A stretch of DNA of 64,000 nt, taken from positions 562,356-626,355 of the forward strand of contig JBCBNX010000001.1 of the NCBI GenBank assembly GCA_039821555.1, in the 5' to 3' direction. Position numbers and translations under genes: made by a program. Under the pieces are notes generated by a model. That model searched no databases and was not told where the DNA came from. It was given only the letters and a program-made list of their open reading frames with translations. Of the stretch, positions 26,239 to 34,894 are shown one piece after another. Source of the DNA: Bacteroidota bacterium (lineage in GTDB: Bacteria; Bacteroidota; Rhodothermia; Rhodothermales; Rubricoccaceae). Position 1 is the stretch's first letter. Each line of letters starts with the position of its first letter.

Positions 26239-26310
26239 AACGCAACGAGGCCGCTGCGGGTGAACGCAACGAGGCCGCTGCGGGTGAACGCAACGAGGCC
26301 GCTGCGGGTG
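26239..26310. repeat. Three perfect 24-base tandem repeats
   Basis: Copies at 26239-26262, 26263-26286 and 26287-26310 are identical; each contains GAGGCCGCTGCGGGTGAA. Each copy repeats one arm of the rplI terminator hairpin, so the arm is present three times. Confidence 0.95.
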
Positions 26311-26324
26311 AACGCAGCGGCCTC
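26295..26324 (-). terminator. Terminator of the rpsF-rpsR-rplI operon
   Basis: A perfect 12-base-pair stem (GAGGCCGCTGCG paired with CGCAGCGGCCTC) with a 6-base loop, 22 bases after the rplI stop on the minus strand. Its downstream arm is the first of three tandem copies. Confidence 0.8.
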
Positions 26325-26346
26325 AGCGTGCGGATGTGCGGAGCGC

Positions 26347-26805
26347 CTAGATGGCTTCCTGCATCGGGACGACCTGCACCTTCACGTCGGCCGTGAACTC
26401 AGGGTGGAGGCGGACGGTCGCACCGTAGACTCCGGTCATGCGGATGTCTTCCTTCAGCGTGATCTTCTTGCGGTCGATGTCGACGCCCTGCTCTTGGAGC
26501 AGTTCTTCGATCTGCTGCGTCGTGACGGTGCCGAAGATGCGGTTCTCTTCGCCCGTGCGCATTGGGATGACGAGCGCGGGCATGCCTTCGAGCTTGGCCT
26601 TGAGGGCCTCCGCATCTGTGCGACGCTGCTCGACCTTGTGGGCCTGCTGGCGGCGCTCCTCGGCGAAGCGCTTCAGCGTACCCTCCGTGGCAACGACGGC
26701 CATCCCCTGCGGGATGAGATAGTTGCGGCCGTAGCCGTTCTTGACCTCGACTACGTCGCCTCGGATGCCGAGCGTGTCGATGTCTTGCGTGAGAATGATT
26801 TTCAT
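26347..26805 (-). CDS. rplI: 50S ribosomal protein L9
   Basis: 152 residues from the ATG at 26805 (MKIILTQDIDTLG). The L9 N-terminal domain shows GDVVEVKNGYGRNYLIPQG, followed by the long connecting helix and the C-terminal rRNA-binding domain (FGTVTTQQIEELLQEQG, RKKITLKEDIR). Length is normal for L9. It is the last gene of the rpsF-rpsR-rplI operon and is followed by a strong hairpin. Confidence 0.97.
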   Translation of the reverse strand: MKIILTQDIDTLGIRGDVVEVKNGYGRNYLIPQGMAVVATEGTLKRFAEERRQQAHKVEQRRTDAEALKAKLEGMPALVIPMRTGEENRIFGTVTTQQIEELLQEQGVDIDRKKITLKEDIRMTGVYGATVRLHPEFTADVKVQVVPMQEAI

Positions 26806-26889
26806 GGAGATGGGGGCTACAGAAACGGGCGGCGCATCCAGCCCCGTCAATCAGACCGACGAAGCGATGCGCGGGACCGAATCAGTCGA

Positions 26890-27255
26890 TTACCGGACGT
26901 TTTCAGCGACGAAGGGCAGCAGCGCCACGTGGCGCGCGCGCTTCACGGCGATGGTGAGCTGGCGCTGGAACTTCGCCGAGACACCCGTGAGGCGGCGCGG
27001 GAGCAGCTTGCCCTGCTCGTTGATGTAGCGTTCCAGCGTATCGATGTCCTTGTAGTCGATGTACTCGATGCCAGCGGCGACGAAGGGGCAGCGCGTGCGG
27101 CGGCGGTTGGCGCCAGGGGCCGCGGTGCGGGTGATCGTAGGCTGGTCAGCAGCGGCGGCCTTCTGCTCGGGCGTCTGCTGGTTTTCGGTGGACCCGCTCG
27201 CCGCGGGCGCAGCGCTCGCTTCGGTGGTCGTGGTTTCGGTCGTGGCTTCAGCCAT
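26890..27255 (-). CDS. rpsR: 30S ribosomal protein S18
   Basis: 121 residues. The S18 core occupies about residues 55-118 ([47 protein letters not shown]). It is preceded by about 50 residues rich in Ala, Thr, Gln and Glu, an extension that most S18 proteins (about 75 residues) lack. S18 pairs with S6, encoded 29 bases upstream, in the platform of the small subunit. Confidence 0.96.
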   Translation of the reverse strand: MAEATTETTTTEASAAPAASGSTENQQTPEQKAAAADQPTITRTAAPGANRRRTRCPFVAAGIEYIDYKDIDTLERYINEQGKLLPRRLTGVSAKFQRQLTIAVKRARHVALLPFVAENVR

Positions 27256-27284
27256 GGGAATTGGAGTCCAGAGTGGGAGATCGG

Positions 27285-27650
27285 TTACGCGTCGGCCTCG
27301 ACGGGCTGCTCGGCGGCCTTGGCGCGCTGCTGTTCGAAGTAGCGCTGCATCTTGGCGTCGTAGCGGAGCACGAGGTGGCGGAGGATGTCGTCGTTGATCT
27401 GGAGCGCGCGCTCCAGCTTGGCGATGAAGGTCCCGTCTCCGCGGAAGTTGGTCACGACGTAGTAGCCGTTGCGCTTCTTCTGGATCGGGTAGGCGAGCCG
27501 CTGGCTCCCCATCTCCTCGGTGTGGACGACGTCCGCGTCGTTTTCGCGGAGGTAGTTCTGGACGCGCTCGACCATGTTCTTCGTCTGGTCGTCGCTGAGT
27601 ACGGGGTTGATGACGTACATCAACTCGTACATGGGTCGTGATTCAGCCAT
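27285..27650 (-). CDS. rpsF: 30S ribosomal protein S6
   Basis: 121 residues from the ATG at 27650 ([18 protein letters not shown]); a second ATG lies six codons later. The S6 fold is clear: [29 protein letters not shown], then [14 protein letters not shown] near the end. It is the first gene of the operon, with a long untranslated leader. The usual ssb gene between rpsF and rpsR is absent; the two are separated by 29 bases. Confidence 0.96.
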   Translation of the reverse strand: MAESRPMYELMYVINPVLSDDQTKNMVERVQNYLRENDADVVHTEEMGSQRLAYPIQKKRNGYYVVTNFRGDGTFIAKLERALQINDDILRHLVLRYDAKMQRYFEQQRAKAAEQPVEADA

Positions 27651-27868
27651 GTAGTCCCTGTGGAATACGTGATTGGGGGCGTATGCCCGACATCGAAAAG
27701 CCCACGCCGAAGCGCAGGCCGTGCCGAGCAGGGAGTAGGGAAAGTATGAAGTGAGGGGTGGAAAGTTTGAAGCCAGGGAGGGATTTGCTGAAAGCTCACC
27801 GCTTCGAGTGACCGCGCGCAAGGCTGATTGCTCGGCTTCTAAACCGTTCGATGCAGGTCAAGCATCTC

Positions 27869-27876
27869 CAAACGTA
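27869..27876 (-). promoter_or_regulatory. Candidate -10 element of the ribosomal operon
   Basis: The minus strand reads TACGTTTG, an exact match to the TAnnTTTG -10 motif known for Bacteroidota. It would give a leader of about 210 bases before rpsF. No TTTG box at the usual spacing upstream is visible. Confidence 0.35.
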
Positions 27877-27923
27877 GTCCATCGCGTCGCCATATGCAGC
27901 GTGGTTTGGCAAATCAATGCTGC

Positions 27924-28181
27924 CTATGCGTCGCCGTCCCTCTGAGGCACAGCTCGCTGGTCCTTTTTTGCCATATCGGAGGCGATACTACCAGATCCGA
28001 CAGCAATACCAATTGGAATCGCGAAGGCAAGGCTGCTGGACAAATAGGTCACTGCGAGACTACCTAGAACTAGAGCTGCGAAGACGTTTAGAGCAGCCCA
28101 TCTCCATCGGCCTGTATAGGCGAGCCCTGCTCCTGGGAGGAGTACGCTTAACACAAAAGCAGTGTCAGGATTCTTTGTCAC
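27924..28181 (-). CDS. Small membrane protein, unknown function
   Basis: 85 residues with two or three hydrophobic segments (FVLSVLLPGAGLAYTG, ALNVFAALVLGSLAVTYL, LAFAIPIGIAVG) and a charged C-terminal tail. The PGAGLAYTGRW turn between segments is like the TM2-type proteins, where a G-x-G-x-x-Y-x-G-R/K turn links two helices. It begins 6 bases after the stop of the large outer-membrane protein gene, so it is probably co-transcribed. Function unknown. Confidence 0.65.
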   Translation of the reverse strand: MTKNPDTAFVLSVLLPGAGLAYTGRWRWAALNVFAALVLGSLAVTYLSSSLAFAIPIGIAVGSGSIASDMAKKDQRAVPQRDGDA

Positions 28182-28187
28182 TCGTCA

Positions 28188-31100
28188 TCAGAAGTCGAGC
28201 CCAATGGAAAAATAGAGCGTGCGGTCGCCGAAGCGTTGGCCGTCGTAGGGCCAGGCCCAATCGACGCGGATCGGGTAGCCGAGGAAGATCGTCCGCAGGC
28301 CGAAGCCGGTGCCCACGAGGAGGTCGTCGAAGACGCGTTCGCCGTCGGCGTTGGTGCGGAAGGCGGAGTAGCCGTTGTTCGAGATCGCACCTGCGTCCAC
28401 GAAGCCGACGCCCTGGATGTTGTAGAGCGGAAACACAGGCAACGGACCGGGCAGGATCGCCGCGAAGAGCGGGAAGCGAAACTCGGCATTCGCCAGCGCG
28501 AATCGGTCGCCGGAGCCGCCGTCCGGGCCGTTGCCCTCGTTGAACCCATACCCACGCAGCGGCAAGACCGGTGTCCCGAACACGAAGTCGTCCTCGTCCT
28601 CAATGGGGATGCGGTTGAACTGGGGATTGACCCAGTTTTGCACGCCGGCTGCGTAGAAGCGCTGCGGGTTCGGCCCGACCGACAGGCCACCCGACAGCCT
28701 AAACGCGAAGCCGTAGCCAAACCCGAAGCCCACGTACTGCCGCGCGTCGGCGAGGAGGGTGGCGAACGTGACCGACAGTCCGGGGCTGCCTGCCAAGCTC
28801 ACCGCATAGCGTCGGCCCGCCTGCGGGAAGAGGAAGCCCGGCACCGTCGTGTCGTGTGTGAACGTGACGCTCGGGTAGAGGAACGTCCGCGTGCGGCTGC
28901 GCGCGCCTAGGTCGGTGAGGTCGGTAAGCTGCACGCCGAGCACCGACATCGAAGCGTCGACGCGGCGGAACTTGGAGATCGGGTAGCTTGCCCCGAGCGC
29001 CGCGCCGTAGTTGCGGTAGCGGAAGACGCGGCGGGTGTTGAAGTCAGGCAGTTCGCGCGCGAGGTGGAAGCCCGTGAACGCCCAGTCGGTGCGCCGCGGC
29101 CGGTAGCGGTAGCTCAGCAGGTAGTCCGAGTTGCGCAGGTCCACGAGCAGGTTGGTGGCAAGCGCGAGCTGGTGGTTGCCGAGCACGTCCGAGAAGAGCA
29201 TCTGGGTGACGCTCTGGACACCGAAGACGGTGTCGTAGCCCACGTTGCCGTAGACGAGGTCGGGCGAGAACCGCAGCCTGTAGGAGCGAGGCACATAGGC
29301 GCTGTCCTCGTCCATGTGATCACGCGGCGTGAACTGCTCTTGAGCCGTGATGTCACGCTCTCGCGCATTTGCTTCGTCAAACGCAGCACTGAACGAGTAG
29401 CGGCGGAAGTCGATGGGGTCCGCGGACTCAATCGAGTCACGGGGCGACGCATTCCGCGTAGCGACGGCGCCTAGCTGGTCTTGTCGTGCCGCGCCTGTCT
29501 CTCGGTCTTCGCCCTCCGCTTCGTGGTTGGGCGCCTCCGGTGTGAAGAAAAAGCCACTGCTGGCCAACTGAGCCGTGTCCGTCTGTGCGATGTACGAAGG
29601 CGCCTGTACTGGTCCTCCTTCATGCGGGCGCGCATCGTAGGGCGTCCCGTCGGCGGCGTCACGGAGCAGTGGATTCCCCTCGACCGTCGACGTAGCAGCG
29701 ATGGCGAGCGTCGGCGCTTGCCGCTTCGGCTGCACCCGCTGCGCCCACACGTTCGGCGCCAGCGAGTCGCGTCCCATCGTGCGCTCGAACGGGCGCGCGA
29801 GCAAGTAGAGCGAGGGCACGCCTTCCTTGAGCGACATGACGACGGCACGCGTCCCGTTTGCGGCAGCAGAAACCTGCGTGACTCCGACTGCAAGATCCGT
29901 GAGTGGCCTCACCTGCCCCGTCGAGCGCGTAAGTGCGTGGAGGTTGTAGATGCCATTCTGGTCGGAGATGAAGAGAACTTCGTCGCTGTCCGGTCCGAAC
30001 GTGGCGCTCGTCTCGTCCCAGATCGGGTCGTTGGTCAACTGCTCCAGGTCCGTTGCCCAGCTGCCGCTCACCGAATCACGCTCAAGCAAGTAGAGATCGT
30101 ATTGCCCATAGGCGTGATCCCGGATTGCAAAGGAGTCCGGGAGCGCTGACTTCAATCGTGTATGTGGGCCGCGTTCTGAATGGAAGACGAGGCCGCTGCC
30201 ATCGGGTGTCCACGCCGGTTCGTGCTCGGTCCAGAGGTCGTCGGTCAGGTTGGTAAGCCCTTCCGATTCTAGATCGAGCAGATAGAGATCTGACTGCGGC
30301 CCCTTTGTGCCTGTGAACGCAACCCAGTGACCTTGTGGGTGCCATGCGACGTTGTGCACGGCGTCGATGCCGGCGAGCGGAATGTGGCGCGCGTTCCCCG
30401 TCGCCACGTCGACCAGCGCGACCGTCTCATGGGGTCCGCTGGATGCCGCCACGGCGATGTGCGTCCCTTCGGGGCTCCACGACAGCCCCGGGGTGAGAAT
30501 GCGGAGGCTCTCGAACTGCGGAGTCGTCTGCCCGTCGATGAGCTTCTGCGGCCGGGCTCCACGCCGTGCCTCCACGACGTAGACATCGAACAGACCATCC
30601 TTGGCTGTAAGAAACGCGACGCGGTCCCCCTGGGGCGAAATGGCAGGCGAGGTGTTGTAGTAGCCGCCGTTGTCCGTCGTGACGAGCGCTCGCCCGATAG
30701 CGTCGAGGTGTTCTCGGGCGGCGACCTCCGGGAAGTACACGGCGCGTAGTGCGTCGCTCCAACGGTCAGAGAGTTCGGCAACGCCGAGGCCGGTCGCCCT
30801 CCGAAAGGCGCCTTCGACGGAACGGCTCACGCGGATTCGCTGGAGGATCTCGCCGATCTTCTCACGTCCGTACTGCTCAGCGATGTAATCAAAGACGGAC
30901 TGCCCACCGCGGTAGGCGAAGTAGCCACCGAGGTATTGGATCGGCGGGAGGTAGTCTTCCAACACGGCATCGCGGACCCACATGTCGGAGTTGGTGTCCC
31001 ACCCCTGCGCGGCGTACTCGGCCAAGCCCTCGTTGAACCAGAGCGGGATGCGCAGTTGGATGTTGTTGCGGAGCACGCTCTGGAGCGAGCCGCCGTAGAA

Positions 31101-31565
31101 CATGTCGTTGACGACCGCATGCACGAGTTCGTGATGAATCACGCGGCGGAAGTCGCGCCAGTCGCCGGTGAAGGGGATGGCGATGCGGTTCTTGAACAAC
31201 TCGGTGACCCCGCCTATGCCCTCGGCGTAGACAGGCAACTCGACCGCGTTGGTGACGGCGAAGTCGCGGTGGCTCTGGTAGACGAGCAGCGGGATGCGCT
31301 GCGTGATCTCGTAGTCGAAGAGGTCAACGAGCTGCACGTAGGCGTCCTCGGCCGCACGCGCGGTGAAGTCCGCGAGGTACTGCCCACCGGGGTCGTAGTA
31401 GTAGACGTCGAAGTGGTCTGACTGGATGTATTTCCAGTCCTGTACTTCGTACTGAATGCGGTTTTTGCCGAAGCCGAAGTACTGCGCGGCGGCGACATCC
31501 ACGGGGCCGCCCAGCCCTAACACGAGGGCTGCGACGAGCAGCGAGAATCCGTGACGAGCGACCAT
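28188..31565 (-). CDS. Gluzincin-peptidase / TolB-propeller / outer-membrane beta-barrel fusion
   Basis: 1125 residues from the ATG at 31565, with a signal peptide ending in VDVAAA. Residues about 35-290 are a peptidase-MA-like domain with HELVH (145-149) and NEGLAEY (178-184), the zinc ligands of a gluzincin protease. Residues about 300-600 carry TolB/WD40-like propeller repeats (ISPQGDRVAF, LSWSPEGTHIAV, PAWTPDGSGLVFHSERG). After a Ser/Glu-rich linker, the last 380 residues look like a BamA/Omp85-type barrel (GFGFGYGFAFRLSGGLSVG, PVLPLRGYGFNEG, GVGFVDAGAI) and end in TLYFSIGLDF, with the C-terminal Phe recognised by the BAM complex. Probably an outer-membrane protein with a periplasmic peptidase-like part. 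Confidence 0.85.
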   Translation of the reverse strand: MVARHGFSLLVAALVLGLGGPVDVAAAQYFGFGKNRIQYEVQDWKYIQSDHFDVYYYDPGGQYLADFTARAAEDAYVQLVDLFDYEITQRIPLLVYQSHRDFAVTNAVELPVYAEGIGGVTELFKNRIAIPFTGDWRDFRRVIHHELVHAVVNDMFYGGSLQSVLRNNIQLRIPLWFNEGLAEYAAQGWDTNSDMWVRDAVLEDYLPPIQYLGGYFAYRGGQSVFDYIAEQYGREKIGEILQRIRVSRSVEGAFRRATGLGVAELSDRWSDALRAVYFPEVAAREHLDAIGRALVTTDNGGYYNTSPAISPQGDRVAFLTAKDGLFDVYVVEARRGARPQKLIDGQTTPQFESLRILTPGLSWSPEGTHIAVAASSGPHETVALVDVATGNARHIPLAGIDAVHNVAWHPQGHWVAFTGTKGPQSDLYLLDLESEGLTNLTDDLWTEHEPAWTPDGSGLVFHSERGPHTRLKSALPDSFAIRDHAYGQYDLYLLERDSVSGSWATDLEQLTNDPIWDETSATFGPDSDEVLFISDQNGIYNLHALTRSTGQVRPLTDLAVGVTQVSAAANGTRAVVMSLKEGVPSLYLLARPFERTMGRDSLAPNVWAQRVQPKRQAPTLAIAATSTVEGNPLLRDAADGTPYDARPHEGGPVQAPSYIAQTDTAQLASSGFFFTPEAPNHEAEGEDRETGAARQDQLGAVATRNASPRDSIESADPIDFRRYSFSAAFDEANARERDITAQEQFTPRDHMDEDSAYVPRSYRLRFSPDLVYGNVGYDTVFGVQSVTQMLFSDVLGNHQLALATNLLVDLRNSDYLLSYRYRPRRTDWAFTGFHLARELPDFNTRRVFRYRNYGAALGASYPISKFRRVDASMSVLGVQLTDLTDLGARSRTRTFLYPSVTFTHDTTVPGFLFPQAGRRYAVSLAGSPGLSVTFATLLADARQYVGFGFGYGFAFRLSGGLSVGPNPQRFYAAGVQNWVNPQFNRIPIEDEDDFVFGTPVLPLRGYGFNEGNGPDGGSGDRFALANAEFRFPLFAAILPGPLPVFPLYNIQGVGFVDAGAISNNGYSAFRTNADGERVFDDLLVGTGFGLRTIFLGYPIRVDWAWPYDGQRFGDRTLYFSIGLDF

Positions 31566-31765
31566 GTGAGCAAACAAGGAGACGTGGGTGCACGATACGC
31601 GCCGCCTCCCCGCTTGGCAAGGTCGAATTCATGGGCAGCGGAAGCTCCGCACCAGGCTTTCCCTTAGCGCCAAACGCAAGATTTGACAAGCACCTAGCCG
31701 TAACCCGCCCTCAGCGCTACCGTAGCGGAGTTCATCTTTAGCGAGCCGTCGCTTCCTCCAATTCC

Positions 31766-32224
31766 ATGACTACCACGTTCCGTCTTTTCACCTGCGCACT
31801 GACCTTGATCGCCGCCCCTGCCCTTTCGGCGCAAGCCTTCATCGAGTTGCGTTCCGACGCTGAGTCGCAGGCCTCCGCGTTCTCCAACCTCGAACTTGTT
31901 CATGCCCTGCAGTCGGACGACCTTGCCGCCAAGGAGGTCGCCATGCAGACGGTGATCGCCCACCCGGAGCTGTTCAACGTGAACGAAGCTAAGTTCGCCG
32001 TGGTGAGCCTCTACCGAAACAGCGACGATCCCAACGTGCGTATCCTCGCGCTCGCCACGCTGCACGCCATGCAGGAGTCGTGGTCGATGAACTTCCTCCT
32101 GCGCAGCATCGCCTGGGAGAAAGACGAGCGCATCCAGCGGCTGACCCGCTACGTCGCGTACGATTATCACTACGTGGACCACGACGCCCCAATGCCGGAC
32201 GCTCTCGCCGCGGTGATGCCGTAG
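31766..32224 (+). CDS. Secreted HEAT-repeat-like protein, unknown function
   Basis: 152 residues. A signal peptide (MTTTFRLFTCALTLIAAPAL, cut near SAQA) precedes pairs of short helices with a HEAT-like rhythm (LVHALQSDDLAAKEVAMQTV, PNVRILALATLHAM). No enzyme motif is seen. It is divergent from the large outer-membrane gene and is followed by a strong bidirectional terminator. Probably periplasmic. Confidence 0.7.
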   Translation: MTTTFRLFTCALTLIAAPALSAQAFIELRSDAESQASAFSNLELVHALQSDDLAAKEVAMQTVIAHPELFNVNEAKFAVVSLYRNSDDPNVRILALATLHAMQESWSMNFLLRSIAWEKDERIQRLTRYVAYDYHYVDHDAPMPDALAAVMP

Positions 32225-32243
32225 CACCCGTTGTAATTAACCA

Positions 32244-32281
32244 CGCCGCCCTCGATCTCATACCGGAGAACGAGGGCGGCG
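32244..32281. terminator. Bidirectional terminator between convergent genes
   Basis: A perfect 11-base-pair stem (CGCCGCCCTCG paired with CGAGGGCGGCG), loop of 16 bases, between the stop at 32224 and the convergent stop at 32319. GTGTGTTTG follows on the plus strand. Confidence 0.75.
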
Positions 32282-32318
32282 GTGTGTTTGGGCGACTCGA
32301 ATCTGTCAACCGCCCGCG

Positions 32319-33173
32319 TCAGGCGTACGTGTAGAACCCGCGGCCCGACTTGCGTCCGAGGTAACCCGCCGTGACCATCTTCCGCAGGAGCGGGCACGGG
32401 CGGTACTTCGAGTCGCCGAGCTCGCGGTGGAGCACCTCCATGATGAACAGGCACACGTCGAGGCCGATGAAGTCGGCGAGGGTGAGCGGCCCCATCGGGT
32501 GTGCCATCCCCAGCTTCATGACCGTGTCGATGGCCTCCGGTTCGGCAACGCCCTCCATCACGCAGTAGACCGCCTCGTTGATCATCGGCATGAGCACGCG
32601 GTTGGAGACGAAGCCAGGGTAGTCGTTGACCGCCACGGGCGTCTTGCCGAGCGACTCGGCGAGCCCAAACACCGCGTCAAACGTCGCGTCAGACGTGGCG
32701 AGGCCGCGCACGACCTCGACGAGCTTCATCACGGGCACAGGGTTGAAAAAGTGCATCCCGATCACCTGATCGGGCCGGTTGGTAGCGGCGGCGATTTGCG
32801 TGATCGAAATGGACGACGTATTCGACGCCAGGATCGCGTGGGGCGGCGTGCTGCCGTCGAGTTGATCAAAGACCTTGGCCTTGATGTCCGGGTTCTCGGT
32901 CGCTGCCTCGACGACGAGGTCTGCGTCCTGCACGCCCTGCGCGAGTCCCGTGCCGCACGAAATCCGGGCGAGGGTCTCGACCTGTTGCTCGGCGGTAAGC
33001 ATGTCTTTCTTGACCTGCCGGGCAAGGTTTTTCTCGATGGTGGCGAGGCCCCGATCGAGGCGGTCCTGGTCGAGGTCGAGGAGGGTGACGCGGTGGCCGT
33101 GCTGCGCAAAGACGTGGGCAATGCCGTTGCCCATCGTCCCCGCTCCGACAACGGCGACGTGTTCGATCTGCAT
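32319..33173 (-). CDS. 3-hydroxybutyryl-CoA dehydrogenase
   Basis: 284 residues from the ATG at 33173 ([20 protein letters not shown]). NAD loop [10 protein letters not shown] at 10-19; family signature [19 protein letters not shown] with the catalytic His; C-terminal [19 protein letters not shown] and [18 protein letters not shown]. It oxidises or forms 3-hydroxybutyryl-CoA in beta-oxidation, butanoate or polyhydroxybutyrate metabolism. It stands alone on the minus strand, so the pathway is not shown by neighbours. Longer starts upstream are not supported by family length. Confidence 0.93.
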   Translation of the reverse strand: MQIEHVAVVGAGTMGNGIAHVFAQHGHRVTLLDLDQDRLDRGLATIEKNLARQVKKDMLTAEQQVETLARISCGTGLAQGVQDADLVVEAATENPDIKAKVFDQLDGSTPPHAILASNTSSISITQIAAATNRPDQVIGMHFFNPVPVMKLVEVVRGLATSDATFDAVFGLAESLGKTPVAVNDYPGFVSNRVLMPMINEAVYCVMEGVAEPEAIDTVMKLGMAHPMGPLTLADFIGLDVCLFIMEVLHRELGDSKYRPCPLLRKMVTAGYLGRKSGRGFYTYA

Positions 33174-33311
33174 GAGTTGAGAAAGTGAATAGGGGTGGGG
33201 GAAAAGCCTCGAAAGATACCGCCGCCTGCCCCTTGGCTTGAGCGCCCCCCAACGGAAAGGGTCGCCAACACACTGGTGTCGACGACCCCGTTTCAGCGGA
33301 AAGACCACTCT

Positions 33312-33731
33312 CTATTCAGCAGGAAGTGGGCCGATATATCGGGCCTTGTCTACAGCTAGACCGTCCATATCGTAGACCTCGACCGGGTCGTTCTTTTTGT
33401 TGACGAGCACCACCCGGGGACGGTGCGTAAGCGCGGCGTCTTGGGTCATCTGCGCATACGACATCACGATCACCTCGTCGCCGGGCTGGCAGAGCCGGGC
33501 AGCGGCACCGTTGAGACACACGATGCGACTCCCAGCCGTACCAGGGATCGTGTAGGTTTCGAGCCGCGCGCCGTTGTTGTTGTTGACGATCTGCACCTTC
33601 TCGTAGGGCAAGATCTTGGCCGCTTCGAGCAGTTCCGTGTCGATGGTGATCGAGCCCTCGTAGTAGAGGTCGGCTTCGGTCACGGTGAGTCGGTGCAGCT
33701 TGCCCTTGAACATGGTCAAGAGCGGCGGCAT
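33312..33731 (-). CDS. panD: Aspartate 1-decarboxylase
   Basis: 139 residues from the ATG at 33731. The core [20 protein letters not shown] is that of PanD; self-processing should occur between Gly26 and Ser27 to form the pyruvoyl cofactor. [20 protein letters not shown] and [11 protein letters not shown] follow. I chose this start because it places the cleavage site as in known PanD (Gly24-Ser25); ATGs at 33764 and 33713 are alternatives. It makes beta-alanine for pantothenate, the co-substrate of the PanC encoded upstream in the same direction. Confidence 0.95.
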   Translation of the reverse strand: MPPLLTMFKGKLHRLTVTEADLYYEGSITIDTELLEAAKILPYEKVQIVNNNNGARLETYTIPGTAGSRIVCLNGAAARLCQPGDEVIVMSYAQMTQDAALTHRPRVVLVNKKNDPVEVYDMDGLAVDKARYIGPLPAE

Positions 33732-33884
33732 CGTGAACGGCGTGGACGACGTAGGAGCGTTCATCGCAGGGGCGGTTGCGAGCGGATGGTGGGTGGCAGG
33801 GCGCCGACCTAGGTAATCATAGCGTAACCCAGAGTTCCGGTTTCCAGGAGTCCGGGAGGAGCCGCGTCGAGGAGGGCGCATAGG

Positions 33885-34772
33885 TCAGGGACGTTCGTCT
33901 GTGGGGACCGTGAGGAGGGCATTGTCGATGAGACGAGTCGAGCCGAAGAACACCGCCACAGCAGCAAGGGCCTCGCGGCCTGGTTCAAGCGTCGCTACAG
34001 GTTGGATGGTCTCCGTATCGACGATTTCGGCGTACTGAACGCGTGCGAGGTGCGACGATTGCATATGATCAAGTAGAGCTCGAACAAGGGCTTTGGTGTC
34101 CCGTTCCCCTGCGGAAACCGCCGCAGTGACGGCGCGAAGGGCGCGCGAGAGCACCACAGCTTGGCCGCGCTCCTCGTCCGTGAGGTAACGATTGCGAGAG
34201 GACAGCGCCAGACCATCGGCTTCGCGGACGGTCTCCACCCCAACCAACTCGATGCCAGTGTTGAGTTCGCGCGCCATGCGGCGCAGGATCAAGAATTGCT
34301 GCGCGTCCTTCCGCCCAAACACCGCGACGTGCGGTCGGCACGCGTTAAACAGCTTTGTCACAACCGTGGTCACGCCCTGGAAGTGGCCGGGCCGGTGCGC
34401 TCCGCACAGATGCCTGTCAAGCCCGTTCGGCTCCACGGTCATGCGGACGGGCAACCCGAGGGGATACATCGATGCAACGGTTGGGGCAAACACGCACGAC
34501 ACGCCGCGCCCTCCGTTGGTTCGAGCGAGCCGTTCTAGGTCGTTCGCCAGCGTCCGGGGATACTGCTCGTAGTCTTCCCCGGGCCCGAACTGGGTCGGGT
34601 TGACAAAGATAGAAACCGTGACGTGGTTGCCCTGGCGGTGGGCTTCCTCCACCAGCGCGACGTGGCCGTCGTGCAAGGCTCCCATCGTAGGCACGAGGAC
34701 GAGGCGTTGGCCTTGGCAGCGAGCCCGATCGGCGATGGCTTGCATGTCCTCGACGGTGCGGAGCAGATCCAT
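33885..34772 (-). CDS. panC: Pantothenate synthetase
   Basis: 295 residues from the ATG at 34772 (a TTG 15 codons earlier is less likely). The ATP motif PTMGALHDGHVALV (HxGH, His34 and His37) and SIFVNPTQFGPGEDYEQYPR are diagnostic, with GRKDAQQFLILRRM, VREADGLALSSRNRYL further on. It joins pantoate and beta-alanine to pantothenate. It forms a panC-panD pair on the minus strand and is divergent from fumC. Confidence 0.97.
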   Translation of the reverse strand: MDLLRTVEDMQAIADRARCQGQRLVLVPTMGALHDGHVALVEEAHRQGNHVTVSIFVNPTQFGPGEDYEQYPRTLANDLERLARTNGGRGVSCVFAPTVASMYPLGLPVRMTVEPNGLDRHLCGAHRPGHFQGVTTVVTKLFNACRPHVAVFGRKDAQQFLILRRMARELNTGIELVGVETVREADGLALSSRNRYLTDEERGQAVVLSRALRAVTAAVSAGERDTKALVRALLDHMQSSHLARVQYAEIVDTETIQPVATLEPGREALAAVAVFFGSTRLIDNALLTVPTDERP

Positions 34773-34848
34773 GGCGAGCAGGTGAGCGCGGTCGGCGAAG
34801 AAATCGGGAGTTGCCAACCTACGGCGGAAGCGCTTTGTCTGGAGCGGC

Positions 34849-34855
34849 TATACTT
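34849..34855 (+). promoter_or_regulatory. Candidate -10 element before fumC
   Basis: TATACTT, 39 bases before the fumC ATG, in the short region shared with divergent panC. It resembles the TATACTTTG site at 39810 and TATCTT sites before two other genes. No -35 box can be fixed. Confidence 0.35.
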
Positions 34856-34894
34856 CTGCGTCCTTGTTCTCCTCCCCTTCTCGATTCCGAGCCT

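Larger units (their letters stand above)
25965..26346. other. Intergenic region between rplI and the WecG-type gene
   Basis: 382 bases. Its end near rplI holds three tandem 24-base repeats and a terminator hairpin, listed separately. The rest (25965-26238) shows no open frame with protein-like character; it should contain the promoter of the minus-strand polysaccharide block. Confidence 0.5.

Noticed and set aside
26239..26310. CRISPR-like array
   Set aside because: Three identical 24-base copies without spacers, next to a terminator; no cas genes.
26196..26396. Plus-strand open frame with the peptide repeat RNEAAAGE in three copies
   Set aside because: The repeat comes from the 24-base tandem repeat at the rplI terminator; flanking residues are not protein-like and the frame runs into antisense rplI.
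27660..27760. S6:S18-binding leader structure before rpsF
   Set aside because: A short GGGC-ATAC-GCCC hairpin exists (27677-27688), but I cannot match the known CCG-containing motif with confidence.
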